DNA of 64,000 nt from NCBI GenBank assembly GCA_025738555.1, contig JAOVFP010000019.1, positions 1,550,001-1,614,000 on the forward strand, written 5' to 3'. This document shows, in pieces, positions 35,143 through 45,650 of this stretch (its first letter is position 1; the number at the start of each line of letters is the position of its first letter). The notes beneath the pieces were generated by a model. It searched no databases. It saw only the letters and a program-made list of their open reading frames with translations, and had not been told where the DNA came from. Position numbers and translations under genes: made by a program. Origin of the DNA: Cyathus striatus (lineage: Eukaryota > Basidiomycota > Agaricomycetes > Agaricales > Nidulariaceae).

Positions 35143-35892
35143 TTAGCGCACCCGATGCTGAACTTGCATCTTCATTAATCTCCAATCTGGATTATAAATG
35201 TATCCTCTCTGATACTTCATTATCAACTCTTTATTTAGTTTTTCTCGAATACTCGTTATCTTCTGGTTTTTGCACCCAGCAAAGTAACTCCTCGAATCCA
35301 TCGTAATCTGCTCCTCAGAGACGCCAGAAAGTGACGACCATTCGGCTTCAGTTATTATCCTCTTTGAAAGTGTCGGGCGGAATGCGCGCATAAGTGCCTG
35401 CAGGAATATATTTTGTCCATTGAGTTGTGGACGACATCGATGTGAGGCTGGGTATAGGTTTTTTAAATTGAATAGGGCGCGTGAGAGAATTAGCTGTGTT
35501 GAATTGCTCTTCGATGCGAGGCTGATTATAAATTCGTATAAATGGGGAAGATCTGGGCTTGGGGATGGGTCACAGCCCAAATCGTTGACGATATAGGAGT
35601 AGATCATTTTCTCTTGCCGGAATAATGGTGGAGTGATGATGGTTTGGAATGTGAACCTGCTGCCGCTTTCTGATGGAGGTGTTGGTAGGGTATATGAATT
35701 TGAGGTTGTAGCAGGGGAAACAGTGCTTGGGTGGTTACGAGGAATTGGCTGTATTCTTGTGCATACTGAGGCAGTATTTGTCGAACGAGGGCTCGGCGGA
35801 GGAGTTAGATATGATCTGTGTGCAGGTGAAACTGTTTTGTTCCTTTTAGTTGACTTGGATTTGATAGAGCAGTTTGCGGTTTGAGTGGCCAT
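35143..35892 (-). CDS. Pcl/PHO80-type cyclin-like protein, 249 aa
   Basis: Single-exon frame from an ATG at 35892. Residues 1-85 are Ser/Thr/Pro-rich (LTPPPSPRS, LPTPPSESGS) and probably disordered. Residues about 93-205 fit a fungal Pcl-type cyclin box: LYEFIISLASKSN, ALFNLKNLYP, QNIFLQALMRAF, and the characteristic end EAEWSSLSGVSEEQI followed by RSYFAGC. In known fungi such cyclins bind a Pho85-like cyclin-dependent kinase. The assignment rests on motif pattern only. The first cyclin-box helices look short, so it may be a divergent or non-binding member. It lies between SET paralogues E and F, on the opposite strand. Confidence 0.6.
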   Translation of the reverse strand: MATQTANCSIKSKSTKRNKTVSPAHRSYLTPPPSPRSTNTASVCTRIQPIPRNHPSTVSPATTSNSYTLPTPPSESGSRFTFQTIITPPLFRQEKMIYSYIVNDLGCDPSPSPDLPHLYEFIISLASKSNSTQLILSRALFNLKNLYPASHRCRPQLNGQNIFLQALMRAFRPTLSKRIITEAEWSSLSGVSEEQITMDSRSYFAGCKNQKITSIREKLNKELIMKYQRGYIYNPDWRLMKMQVQHRVR

Positions 35893-37435
35893 TTTGCGAT
35901 CTGTGGTGGGAGAGAGGCTTAGAATATTATTGTGGAGATTCTTTCTTTTTTTCGCTCTTTATAGAGCGAAAGTATAGAAAATGGAAAGTACCGTATCGAT
36001 CTGCTCCTATGTCAACTTTGAATCTGAGTCTTATTCAAATCGATCTGGATATGGAAGAGGTGAGAAAACAATTAAATTCTTGAGTCACTGGGTCATTATT
36101 GAAAGTGGAGAACGATGATCGATTTTCCATGCAATACATTATTTTGTCGACATCGCCACTTTCGGACCCCAAGGTTAGGTCCTTGATCGTTATCAAGTCT
36201 ACCATTGTTGTGATAGTACCGATTTTAAGGACACACTCCCGAATTTATGACGAATGTGGTTTGTTTTAAATCAGAAGGTAACTCAAGGAAAATGTTGAAA
36301 AAGTTCCTATTGTTGGCTCAGTGCGTAAGTCTATCGGGCCGAAGCCCATAGGTACATTGTTTGGTGCAAATGGGAATGACAAACAATACAGCGCAGCAGT
36401 TTTGCAGTCCGATAGAAGTTCGGACTCCGAATTCAATGCTCATTCTTTCTTGCTTCATCCCAGCTTCGACATTCTACTCGGGATGCACTTACTCGGATGT
36501 CTACATTCGCGCCCCAAATACACGTGGTAGGCTTGAAAACAGGTGAGTCTACGAACATGATTGATTCGAAGCCAGCGGAAAGACTCACATTTTTGACTTT
36601 CTTCGTCAAGTCAAACCAAGGCTCATCGTCCTTGACAACCAAGTTTGGACTAACACCATTCTCAATATTGCAATTGGCCGATACTGCTTCTAGAAGCTTC
36701 CTTTCATCCCAGCAAGATAGGACCACGCCAAGTTCTGCATGAGAGGTGTACTAAGGAGTTACCTGGACATCAGAAGTACGTTACTTCTTCCTTTATTCTT
36801 CTATTTGTATCTGACAATATACGCACAGTAGCTAAAGTATGTTCTTATACCAAGCCCACATGTTGAACGCCGTTCTAGGGAAGAGTTTGGGCAGTTACTA
36901 CACAAGAACATAGGGAGGAGCACCTAAACTACTACATTTTGAATCACACTACAAGACTTCCTCCACATCTTTCCCAGATGAGCTAAGCGCTGAAGTCAAA
37001 GAATGCGCTATAACATGACTTTGAACGCGAGGCTATCGACAGACAAGCGATCCATGCGTCACCCGCTTCGTGATGACGTTCGTCGATGAGTCTATCAACC
37101 ACGAACCGACTTGCAGTTCGTTCGAAGAAGTACTTCGCCGAGTCATGCTTCTATGATTCTCAAAGAAACGGCGATCGAAGTTACCTGACCTTCGCACTGG
37201 CAACGAGGACTTCGGGTACTTCGGGCATAAATCTAGTTCAAGTAATGTCCATCGTTTAAACTTTTGGGGGGGAATTTTGCTATGTGCCCGAGTCATTTCA
37301 TGATCTCGGTCCCTGCCGTTTGGAATTGGGGTCGTTTCATCGTATTTCTCGTGGGATGTGTTTCCCAGAGCTCTTCTCGTTTCTTTCTTCCTGGTTTTTG
37401 ATGCTCGTACGGTTTTTCGTTGTTCATACCCTATC
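35893..37435. other. no confident gene
   Basis: A minus-strand frame at 36433-36726 (including DDEPWFDLTKKVKNVSL) has a plausible composition but is not recognised and overlaps plus-strand frames of similar quality. The minus-strand frame 37033-37494 overlaps the first exon of SET paralogue F and is probably chance. Confidence 0.35.
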
Positions 37436-38997
37436 ATGAAACGCAAAATTCTTTTGAAACAAGGACGCATGAAGAAGTCAACTTCATCTGGCAATAACTC
37501 GAGTATGCATTCGTTTTATGATACGCCATGCTAATGTTTAACATCTGCTCTCGCAGACACTACTTCTTCGTCCAATCCAGCTAGCAAGACTAACGTCGAG
37601 ACCCTACCAGATATCATCCTCATCACTTACGGTTCGCATTCTCATTTCGTTTTCAGCTATCTGGTAGTACAGCTTACATCATCTACGTAGAACATAACCG
37701 TGTCTCTGCCAACTACACTGCACGCACCGAGTCTCTCCCTGCCAACTATGACTCCAGATCTCTTCGCAGCAATTCGTTGATCTGTACTCGCGTCCCTCCA
37801 ACCCCCGACCAACATTACACATGCGAATGTGTACTCTGCCCTCTCACGAAGTATCACCTTCTCAAGATTCCCGATTTTGGACGTGCACCTCCCGTTACGC
37901 AGTTCTCTTCGCCAACGTACGAAATCAAGAAAGCTTCAGCTGGATTGGGGATGTTAGCGAAGCGCTCTTTCGAAGTCGGTGACCTAATTCTCGTTGAGAG
38001 GCCGATCATGGTCGCTCCTGTCAATATTGATCACTTTCTCGGCAGTGCTGGATTTTCTGAGATGCTCAAGTCACAGAATTGGAATATGGCCGTTAAGGAT
38101 GTTGTGGAAGCTACTCTTGAGATGGGATTTAATCGGCTCTGTATGGGAGATCAGAACGAGTACCTGATGCTGGCGAGGTCGGATGTGGAGGGTTGGGGGA
38201 TGTTGAGCAATATTTGGCATATGAATATGCTTGATCTTCCCGCTATTAGAAGTTTAGGTGGAAAGGATGATGAGGTGTTTGTATATACTGCTGTGTGTAA
38301 GACATTGGCGAGGGTTAATCATAGGTATATTGTATCTGTTCTTATTTCTTTTATTATACTAATTCGGCTCTTCATTTTCAGCTGCCGACCAAACTGTACC
38401 CTGATCTTCGACATTGCCTCCTTCTCGTATCAGCTCCGCGCGACGAGGCCAATTGGTGCAGGGGAAGAAATTGCGCGATCGTACATCGATCCATTGAAAC
38501 ATGCAACTATTGCCGAGCGTCAAGAAGCCCTCAAGTCATACGGGTTCACCTGCTCCTGTCTCACCTGCTCATCGCCTTCCTCTTCCACCGAATCCAGCAT
38601 CCCAGTACGCATTCGAGAGAAGTACGACACCCAAAAAGTAGAATTTGTCCGCGACCTCGTGAATAATGTTATTAGCTTGCTTAACCCGTCGCAATGGACC
38701 CCGCAGTCTTCGAGGGAGATATACAAGACGTGTCGTGAGCTTATGAAGGAGATGGAGGTGGAGAATCTGCATGGGATCGAGGCTTACCGGAATGTTTTGG
38801 ATATACGTGTATCTGCTGGTTTGGCTTTAGATAAGTCGGGTGGAGGTGGGGGTAAGGGAGACGGTGATAAGGCTGATTGCGTTGATGATAAACGGTTTGT
38901 GAAGGAGGCGAAGAAGTTGAAGGCTGTTTCGAATAGGTATGCGTTGGCGTATGATGGGTGCTTTGGAAAGGTTAGTTCTAATGTGGATGTAGAATGA
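37436..38997 (+). CDS. SET-domain protein, paralogue F (469 aa)
   Basis: Four exons join in frame: 37436-37502, 37557-37631, 37673-38324 and 38382-38997. The second intron (41 nt) is the least certain. The N-terminus is MKRKILLKQGRMKKS. Then SLICTRVPPTPDQ, SET-N GLGMLAKRSFEVGDLILVER, an insert ending TLARVNH, the split-Ser intron, CRPNCTLIFD, IGAGEEIARSY and post-SET CSCLTC. The last ~140 residues contain a glycine-rich run (GGGGGKGDGD) that the other copies lack. All SAM-site and zinc-ligand residues are present, so a working protein is likely; the substrate is unknown. It groups with B by the ICTR-PP motif and post-SET spacing. Confidence 0.85.
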
Positions 38998-39278
38998 ATG
39001 GTTCATGGATATGATTGCTACATTCATTTTATTTTCTTGTCGAGGTTAGATTCTTGTACAAATTAAACGAACCTCCTTACTTCGAAGATCAGGTGTATTC
39101 ATTCTGTTGTCAAAGTTCCAGTGCATTTTCATTATGTTATATGAGCATATATTGTTACGCGATTGTTCCGACTACAAGCTTATATATGCTATGTGTCGTT
39201 TAAGCGTAATGAATCTTATTCTAATTAAGTAAAACCTAAAATATCCGAGTTGGTACTATCCAATCAAATTCAAATTCT

Positions 39279-39986
39279 TTATGTGCAACACCCGGTATGT
39301 ACCATTGCCAAATCAACGTCACTGAAGTTCGTTCCTGTCCCACTAAATCCGTATGCACGTTGAAGTGCCAGGAGGAAGATGCGCTGGCCACAGCCAGTTG
39401 GATTAGTGCTAGATCGACATCTGGTCTGTTGGCTTAACATTTGTAAAATTGATAATGTTTTATCAACGATAGATGGTGTAATTGATAACTTGGAACATAT
39501 AGATGTAATATATTCTCCAAGGTGAAGTAGTCCTGAGTTAGGGGAAGGATTACACCCAATTTGAGTAACTATGCACCAATATATATTTCTTTCTCCCGTG
39601 GATGAAGGTAAAATATGAGTCGGATTATGCGACATTTTGATTGATGAGGAGTTGCAGGGCATATTTGAGCATGATGTAGATGTAATGCATTTTGTGACTG
39701 TGGATGATCTCGATTTCAAGACTTCTAATTCAGTGGGTACCTCACATAAGGTGGAGGACTCGGAGTATTCGGATGGGGAAGGTGAAGACGGCCGTAGATG
39801 TGCAGGAGTTATGTTGTTGACGTAATGGGCGCGTGCTGCGAACCACTGGTAGGGGGTCATGAAACGATATGTTGGTGCCCTGCGCCTCTGGCGTGAATTC
39901 GGCATGTTATGTGCGCGTGCTGTGTAGCGTTGGTACGGGGTCATAAAATAAGGTGTTGATGGCTTGTTCCTCTGGTGTGTCTGCAT
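39279..39986 (-). CDS. truncated cyclin-like paralogue, 235 aa
   Basis: Single frame from an ATG at 39986, paralogous to 35143-35892. IYWCIVTQIGCNPSPNSGLLHLGEYI matches the region IYSYIVNDLGCDPSPSPDLPHLYEFI there (shown in parts: GCNPSPNSGLLHL versus GCDPSPSPDLPHL), and QRIFLLALQRAYGFSG matches QNIFLQALMRAFRPT. The frame ends before the EAEW-x-SLSG segment, so the cyclin box is incomplete. A possible donor near the end (GTACAT) means a further exon cannot be excluded. The N-terminus has an internal duplication: YFMTPYQRYTARAHN and YRFMTPYQWFAARAHYV, 25-30 residues apart. It may be a decaying or neofunctionalised duplicate. Confidence 0.5.
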   Translation of the reverse strand: MQTHQRNKPSTPYFMTPYQRYTARAHNMPNSRQRRRAPTYRFMTPYQWFAARAHYVNNITPAHLRPSSPSPSEYSESSTLCEVPTELEVLKSRSSTVTKCITSTSCSNMPCNSSSIKMSHNPTHILPSSTGERNIYWCIVTQIGCNPSPNSGLLHLGEYITSICSKLSITPSIVDKTLSILQMLSQQTRCRSSTNPTGCGQRIFLLALQRAYGFSGTGTNFSDVDLAMVHTGCCT

Positions 39987-40940
39987 GGCCGAATCGACTT
40001 GGCTATTATTACACTTGAGTGATAGATAGTATACAACCCGATGCCATTATATACGTTGTAAGTAGTCGTATTAATTCATTAATAATCAATTTATTCCAAA
40101 AACCTACTGAATGAAATCTGCCTTTTAATTGCTATCGTTTGAGTCGAAACCAGTTATATGTATTCTATACCAATGAACTGGTTACGGCCCGCATGCCGCT
40201 GCTTGGCCCGAAGGCCAATGACAAATACGTTGAAACAACAGTATTCTGATGACGTAACTCTCATCCATCCTTTTCTTTGACCTCTTTGCCCGAAGTTTGT
40301 CTCTCCATCTGTTCTTAACTTACATTTAGCATCCCATTATTCGCCGATTTTTATACGAATTAAAGCATTTGGGTAACTTCCACAACACCGTAAGTAATCG
40401 ATTTAGAGCTCACCGTCACGGTAACAGGGTAGTATGGCCGCCTGGGAATAACGGCCGCCCCGAAACCAAGTATGAGTGTAACGAACTAGAAACACACTAA
40501 CATCCAACGGCAATTAGGTGAGATTATGATTTGTCCTATGAAAGATCTTATATTTTCAAATGCCCACAATCTCCTGGAATTTGGCACAAATTTTGAAGTG
40601 CCTTTTTCCTCCGAGTAATTAAAGTTTCTTCCGCAGAAGTCCATGGCCTTGATAATAATGTCCGAAGGCCAGAGACTTCGATTTTACAGACGCTTATGTG
40701 ATCGACATGAGGTAGCAACGAGTTGATTTGGCGCATGCCAACCTTTCTACTCAGTTGGGAGGATGGAAGACAGCAATGACGTTCAAGATGCTCGCGCTTA
40801 TTACTTAAAGGTAAGTCTTCTCAGCGATGGCAATGTGAGTCAGACCTCACACCGTCCCTCGTCTCGTTCGTGTTTGTTTCTACCACTTGGCAATACATTG
40901 GTCTCACTCTACACTTTTCGCAGCTACTAGCCTGTTCGAA
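39987..40940. other. no gene seen
   Basis: A minus-strand frame at 40548-40736 is not recognised. Otherwise ordinary sequence upstream of SET paralogue G. Confidence 0.45.
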
Positions 40941-42357
40941 ATGAGGCGCGGTTTTCTATTGAAAGGAACACAGAAGATGCCAAAGGTCACTGGTGCTCGT
41001 AGCGACGAAGCTGCTGACGCAGCCTCGAACAACGGACATCATCCCAATTCTCCAATTATAAAATATGGTGCGACATTTTGTTATTCAATCATCTTTCAGA
41101 TAATAATCGTTTTTGCCAGTGGGATATAAGAAATTACCCTACAACTGGGAAGCATCTTACGATACACACACGAAGTACGAAAATACTACAGGCGAAGTCC
41201 TTATCGCATTCAGAATCCCGAATCCAACTGCTGAACCGAGTACTACGGAAGTCATCGCCCGAGCACACATCAAAGGCAAGATCGTCAGTACACCCGGCTT
41301 TCCCTCCCCTCTCCCCATCCTGAACGAACCTCCTGCCTACGAGATCAAACACACAGGTACTGCGATGGGCCTTGGGATGTTTGCCACTCGAGATCTTCAG
41401 CTTGGTGACCTGATACTCGTCGAACGAGCATTGTGTTTGGTCGATCTAGCGGCGTGGGTACCTGATCGTGATTTGGAGCTGCTTAGAGCTGGTAGAGCGC
41501 ACGGCTTAATCCCGGGTAGCCCGTCTGCGCTCAATTCGATTGTGCCGGTAGCATTTGAACGTTTGACCGAAGAGAACAAGAAATGCTATCTTGATCTCGC
41601 AAATATTAACGCGAACGGCTCCAGGCAGGAGAAAATGTTGGGTGTTTTCAATACAAATGCATTTGGGATTTCGCTTTTCGAGGATATGGGGGAGAAGGGC
41701 CTATTTGCCTTTGTTGCGAAGGAGTTGTCGCGTATTAACCATAGGTTCGTCTCTTTATCAATTATGAGATGATATGATATCTGATCGAATTACTCTAGCT
41801 GCGTTTCTAATTGCATGTTCGTCTTCGACATTCCTTCCTTTGCTATATATCTCCGTGCTGGGAAGATCATCAAAAAGGGTGAACAAATCTTTCGCAGCTA
41901 CCATAACCTTGACGACAACACCTTTGCCGCTCGAAAACCCTTCCTCCAAATGTTCAGTATTAACTGCACATGTCCCATCTGTTCCCTACCTCCAGACGAG
42001 CTTGCAGCCTGCGACGCCTTTCGTACATCCATTGAATCCCGGATACGTGATATTGAAGTAGCCCTTGGTCCGATTCTCCCACAACGTACTGGTCATCGCC
42101 CAGCAATTCCGATAGTACTGGAGAAGAATAAGGCACTCACGTTGCTGGATGAAGCAAAATTCATTTCGAGAGAAATGGAGCGTTGGGGAATGGAAGTATC
42201 TGGCTCTTATTGGAGAGTTTTGAATATGGTTTGCACTATTTATATTGAACTGTGCATTTATGAAGACAGTTGGCAAGCGAAGGCTCAGGAGGCTTATAGG
42301 AAGGCTGAGACTCTTTGGATGGTGTTGAAAGGCAAATGGGAGACAGATCGCCTTTGA
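40941..42357 (+). CDS. SET-domain protein, paralogue G (436 aa), altered NHSC site
   Basis: Three exons in frame: 40941-41067, 41120-41744 and 41799-42357. The N-terminus MRRGFLLKGTQKMPK is the family leader. Then IAFRIPNPTAEPS, IKGKIVSTPGFPSPLP, SET-N GLGMFATRDLQLGDLILVER, the insert, ELSRINH and the split-Ser intron. SET-C reads CVSNCMFVFD: the Pro of the usual C-x-P-N is Ser, an unusual change next to the SAM-binding Asn. IKKGEQIFRSY and post-SET CTCPIC are kept, as is ELAACDAF. Length and frame match E exactly (both 436 aa). Probably expressed, with activity uncertain because of the Pro change. It converges on paralogue H about 540 bp downstream. Confidence 0.85.
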
Positions 42358-42896
42358 ATTTTGTTCGGTCCTTGTATCGTCGTAGTAGGCTGTTATCTTG
42401 ATCAAGAGTACGTTAAATTGGCGATATGTAGTAATATACAGCACATTTGGTGTTTTATAATTTTACTGGGTCATTCCGAAGTTTTACATAGACCGATGAG
42501 TTTGTATCCGAAATATGGCTCGTATTGATGAGGATTAAGACAACGCTGAGTAGTTATTACTTTGGTGAAAAGAGCGAGGAAACAAAACGAACTCGTTGAC
42601 AACATCCGCACAACGCAATTCACTGCGTGCACGCGTTGATATTTCAATGTGAAATAGTTTTGAAATATTGTGGAAATATTTTTTTATTACATCATTATTT
42701 CGCTTTGTAATACTCTTACAATTCACATATAATATTTCTCAACGCAGTGTAAGCGTGTCTGATTAGCCATATCATAATATTCAATTCAACGAATTTCCCA
42801 CGCAGATGATATTGTTACAGTCGAAATCAAACAAGTTTTTCACCTGCCAACTAGTGTGTACATAACATTCGCGAAGGTCATAATATTCCAGCCTGT

Positions 42897-43947
42897 CTAT
42901 GTGGCATTTTTACAGCACAGGGACGTGCAGGAAGGAATAGCATAATTATCTTGAAGGTACGAAGCACGCTGCTCAGTGGATTCGAGAGGCACATAGGAGA
43001 TCGTAATTTCTTCACCCTTAGAAATCGGTCGAATTGCATAAAGGCGAACAGAAAACGACGGTAAATCAAAGTCGTATACTGCATTCGGTTCACAACTGTT
43101 TAAAATAAGATCAGTGTGGACATCTTATTTAGAAAGGGTGACTAACCTATGGTTAACACGAGCCATATCCTTCATAACAACCTTGAACCTCATATCCAAG
43201 TCTCCAATCTTCATTTCTAACGAGTTCGTCCTAAACATTCCGTGGATAACACCCTCCCAATCCCTCGGGTGCGCGTTATGCAATTCAAGGAACGCACGTT
43301 GGTTCTCCGGTGTCATCCTCGTAACCAAAAGATCTACGAGTGCACCAGAAAGAGCAGTCATCATAGAGTCGCTGGAATGTGGTGTGATTTTGTGAACGTT
43401 CTGTACATTGAGAAGGGTATCGAAGGGAGTGAGAAGTAACGGTCTTTCCGTTAAGATAAATTGGCCTAATTGGATAGTATCTGTAGAGAATAATCCGAAT
43501 CCTTTGGATATGGTAGGACCGATACGGTAGACGTCCACTTGGGGGAAGAGTGGTACACGTGGAAATCCTTGAATGTGCATGATACGTGCTTTCATCTCTG
43601 AGGGGAGGATGCATTGTGTTACGCCGTGTTGGTCGTCCAGGCTGGGTATACGCGTGAATAGGATTCTATCGGGAGGGTAGCTGTACGTGCTTGCTGGATA
43701 GCCTTCGAGGATGGGACGATAACTGATTGGATAGTCTAGTGTTTGCTCTGAGGTGATGGTGAGTAGCAGTTTCGAGATAGAGATAAAGAGGAGGGATGTA
43801 CGTACTAAAACCACTAATGAAAACATCTTGCTCGGAGTCAGTTGGATTCTCCGATGGAGACGGAGTCGTTTCTGTAGATGTGCTCGAGTCAGTGCGATTC
43901 TTCAACTTGAATTGACGGCGGATCCGTAGATTCATTGTAAGGAGCAT
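42897..43947 (-). CDS. SET-domain protein, paralogue H, C-terminally truncated (313 aa)
   Basis: Three exons: 43947-43806, 43747-43147 and 43095-42897, all joining in frame. The N-terminus is MLLTMNLRIRRQFKLK, with a possible start at the second Met. Then ILFTRIPSLDDQHG, SET-N GFGLFSTDTIQLGQFILTER (the usual GDLI is GQFI), DMARVNH, the split-Ser intron, CEPNAVYDFD and ISKGEEITISY. The post-SET reads CTSLCC instead of C-x-C-x-x-C, so one zinc ligand is Ser. A TAG follows six codons later, removing the 100-140-residue tail found in all other copies. It resembles C (both have the DQHGV/DPHGV motif). The SET core could fold, but zinc binding is doubtful; a recent truncation is likely. Confidence 0.75.
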
Positions 43948-44861
43948 TCAGAGATGGATAGTAGGCTGTGAGAGTGACGAAAAGGTACGAAATTCGACGA
44001 AGGAAGCATACTTTGATATTGTAAATAAAGCCCTTAGTCTTCACTTGAGGACAGAAATAAGTTGCAGCAAGTCGTGTAGCCTAGACGATGTCATGAACAA
44101 TGTCATCGTAGTTTATGAATCAAATCTATCACCATGAGGCATGGCCGAAGGTACGAAGCTGCGCAGATAGAGGTGGGCTATTTCGTAACCTTGCCAGGAT
44201 TGTATGTAGCAGGATCGGCGCCAGCTTGGAATAAGTACTCTGTCGTTATAGAGCATATGGTCAGAGGAGATTCGTTTGGTGGTAACTGGATTGTGGGCCA
44301 TAGTGGGTCTGACGGGCCTGAGTCCGTTATGAGCCTAGTTAACAGCACAAGTATGGAAACGCGCAAGGTTGGCACCGGGGAGGAGTCGGGAGGCGAATGT
44401 GACCAGATCTCGATACTATTGTAGTTCCATCGATTTTAGATATAGAAACAGACGATATCATGTTGATGATAAGAGCAAACTAGGAAGTCGGAAGGGAAAG
44501 TCAAGGGAAAAGTCAAGGGAAAATCCAACTATCCGAGGCAAGGGAACCAGAAACTTGAACTAGTGACGAATCGATGACGTGTTGGTACAATGGTAGAGTG
44601 TTGTTGTGTTTGTTAGCGTCAGAGGCTAAAGTCAAACAAGTCACGGCCCTGTCACGAAGCGCTTGGATTCGGAAGCCTGAGCGTGGCCTGAGCATGCTCC
44701 TATAAGTTGGGGCCCGTATTGTGCCCGTAAGTAACGTTTGAAGTGGCTTCCTCAATTTCAACTTCTATAACCCTCGTTGTGCTTGTATGGGCTATATTTT
44801 ACGAGGGATACTAAGAGGTCTGACTCCTCAATACGACTGCAACCTATAAGACTCGAAGTCG
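43948..44861. other. no confident gene; tRNA-like A-box stretch
   Basis: Overlapping frames at 44134-44424 (both strands) are not recognised. Near 44580 the stretch TTGGTACAATGGTAGAGTG resembles a tRNA A-box/D-arm, but no proper T-arm or acceptor stem follows, so it is at most a tRNA-derived relic. Confidence 0.35.
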
Positions 44862-45650
44862 TTAGTTCGTTGATACGAAGAGTAGACAATGGACAAAACG
44901 CACCTCAAAAACATGTTTCCTAGGATCCATAACTTCCCTCCACACACTCACCAAATACCCCCACCGCTCCTTAAGCACGACATATAAATCCTGATACCAT
45001 TCCCTCGGCACCAAAACGTCATGTTTAACCCTTTTCCTGTACCCCGTAAGCATACCCCATCCGTAGCGGTGCGGCGTGTCGAGAAGCGATAGAACCGTGC
45101 GAGCGAGGCGGGAGGAAGCGTCTGTTGGTGTGTTTGGGAGGGGTATTGTTTCGATTTCGGAGGAGGGGAAAAGAGGGGAGGGGGAGAGGTAGTAGAATAC
45201 GATGTGGGATGCTGAGGGGTGGCAGTAAGGCAACTCTCTGCCCACTACCACGACAGGTGTAAGAACCACCACGCTCACCCCCACCTCCCCTCAGCCGCAT
45301 AGAATGTACAGTCATCTCCTTATACAACGTACAATTTTCAATCATTCGATACGCGGTACTTCCTCTGGGAACTCTTTTAAAATAGAGTCGGATTCCCAGA
45401 GTACTTCAGACCGTAGAATGAGAGTAGAGTTGTACTCTGGATGGTGGATGATCTGCAGCAGGGCAGCTTCAAATTACTCCTCCAGCTATCAGCTCACACC
45501 ACACAAAAGATGGGGAGGGAAGAACCAGTTCTATGGGAAACTCCGCTGCGCAAGATATCATTGGCAGCCCCGGTGTCGGGAGGGTAGGCGAGCACAGAGG
45601 AGGTGGGTCGGAGGGTGTGTAGAATCCCAGTGTGAATCTGGGATGGGGTG
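44862..45650 (-). pseudogene. TRM44-like tRNA methyltransferase pseudogene, copy 1
   Basis: The minus strand gives, from 45284, VVVLTPVVVVGRELPYCHPS, then HRYGWGMLTGYRKRVKHDVLVPREWYQDLYVVLKERW and WREVMDPRKHVFE (given here in parts). This pattern (R-x-x-H-D-x-LVPRE-x-YQDLY-x-x-x-KER and DP-x-KHVFED) is what I associate with Trm44, the tRNA(Ser) Um44 2'-O-methyltransferase. Upstream pieces in other frames fit its N-terminal part: ILRSEVLWESDS and CTFYAAEG. Frame changes separate them, stops occur, and the sequence diverges just after KHVFE, before the SAM-binding core. A second copy lies at 53880-54350. Family assignment is from memory of the motifs; the pseudogene status is clear from the frames. 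Confidence 0.55.

Noticed and set aside
36433..36726. Possible gene on the minus strand
   Set aside because: Plausible composition but unrecognised, with a competing plus-strand frame of the same quality and no splice or start support.
37033..37494. 153-codon minus-strand frame
   Set aside because: Overlaps the first exon and upstream region of SET paralogue F, which has strong family support; no similarity of its own.
44575..44650. tRNA-like A-box (GGTACAATGGTAGAGTG)
   Set aside because: No matching T-arm or acceptor stem; at best a SINE-like relic.
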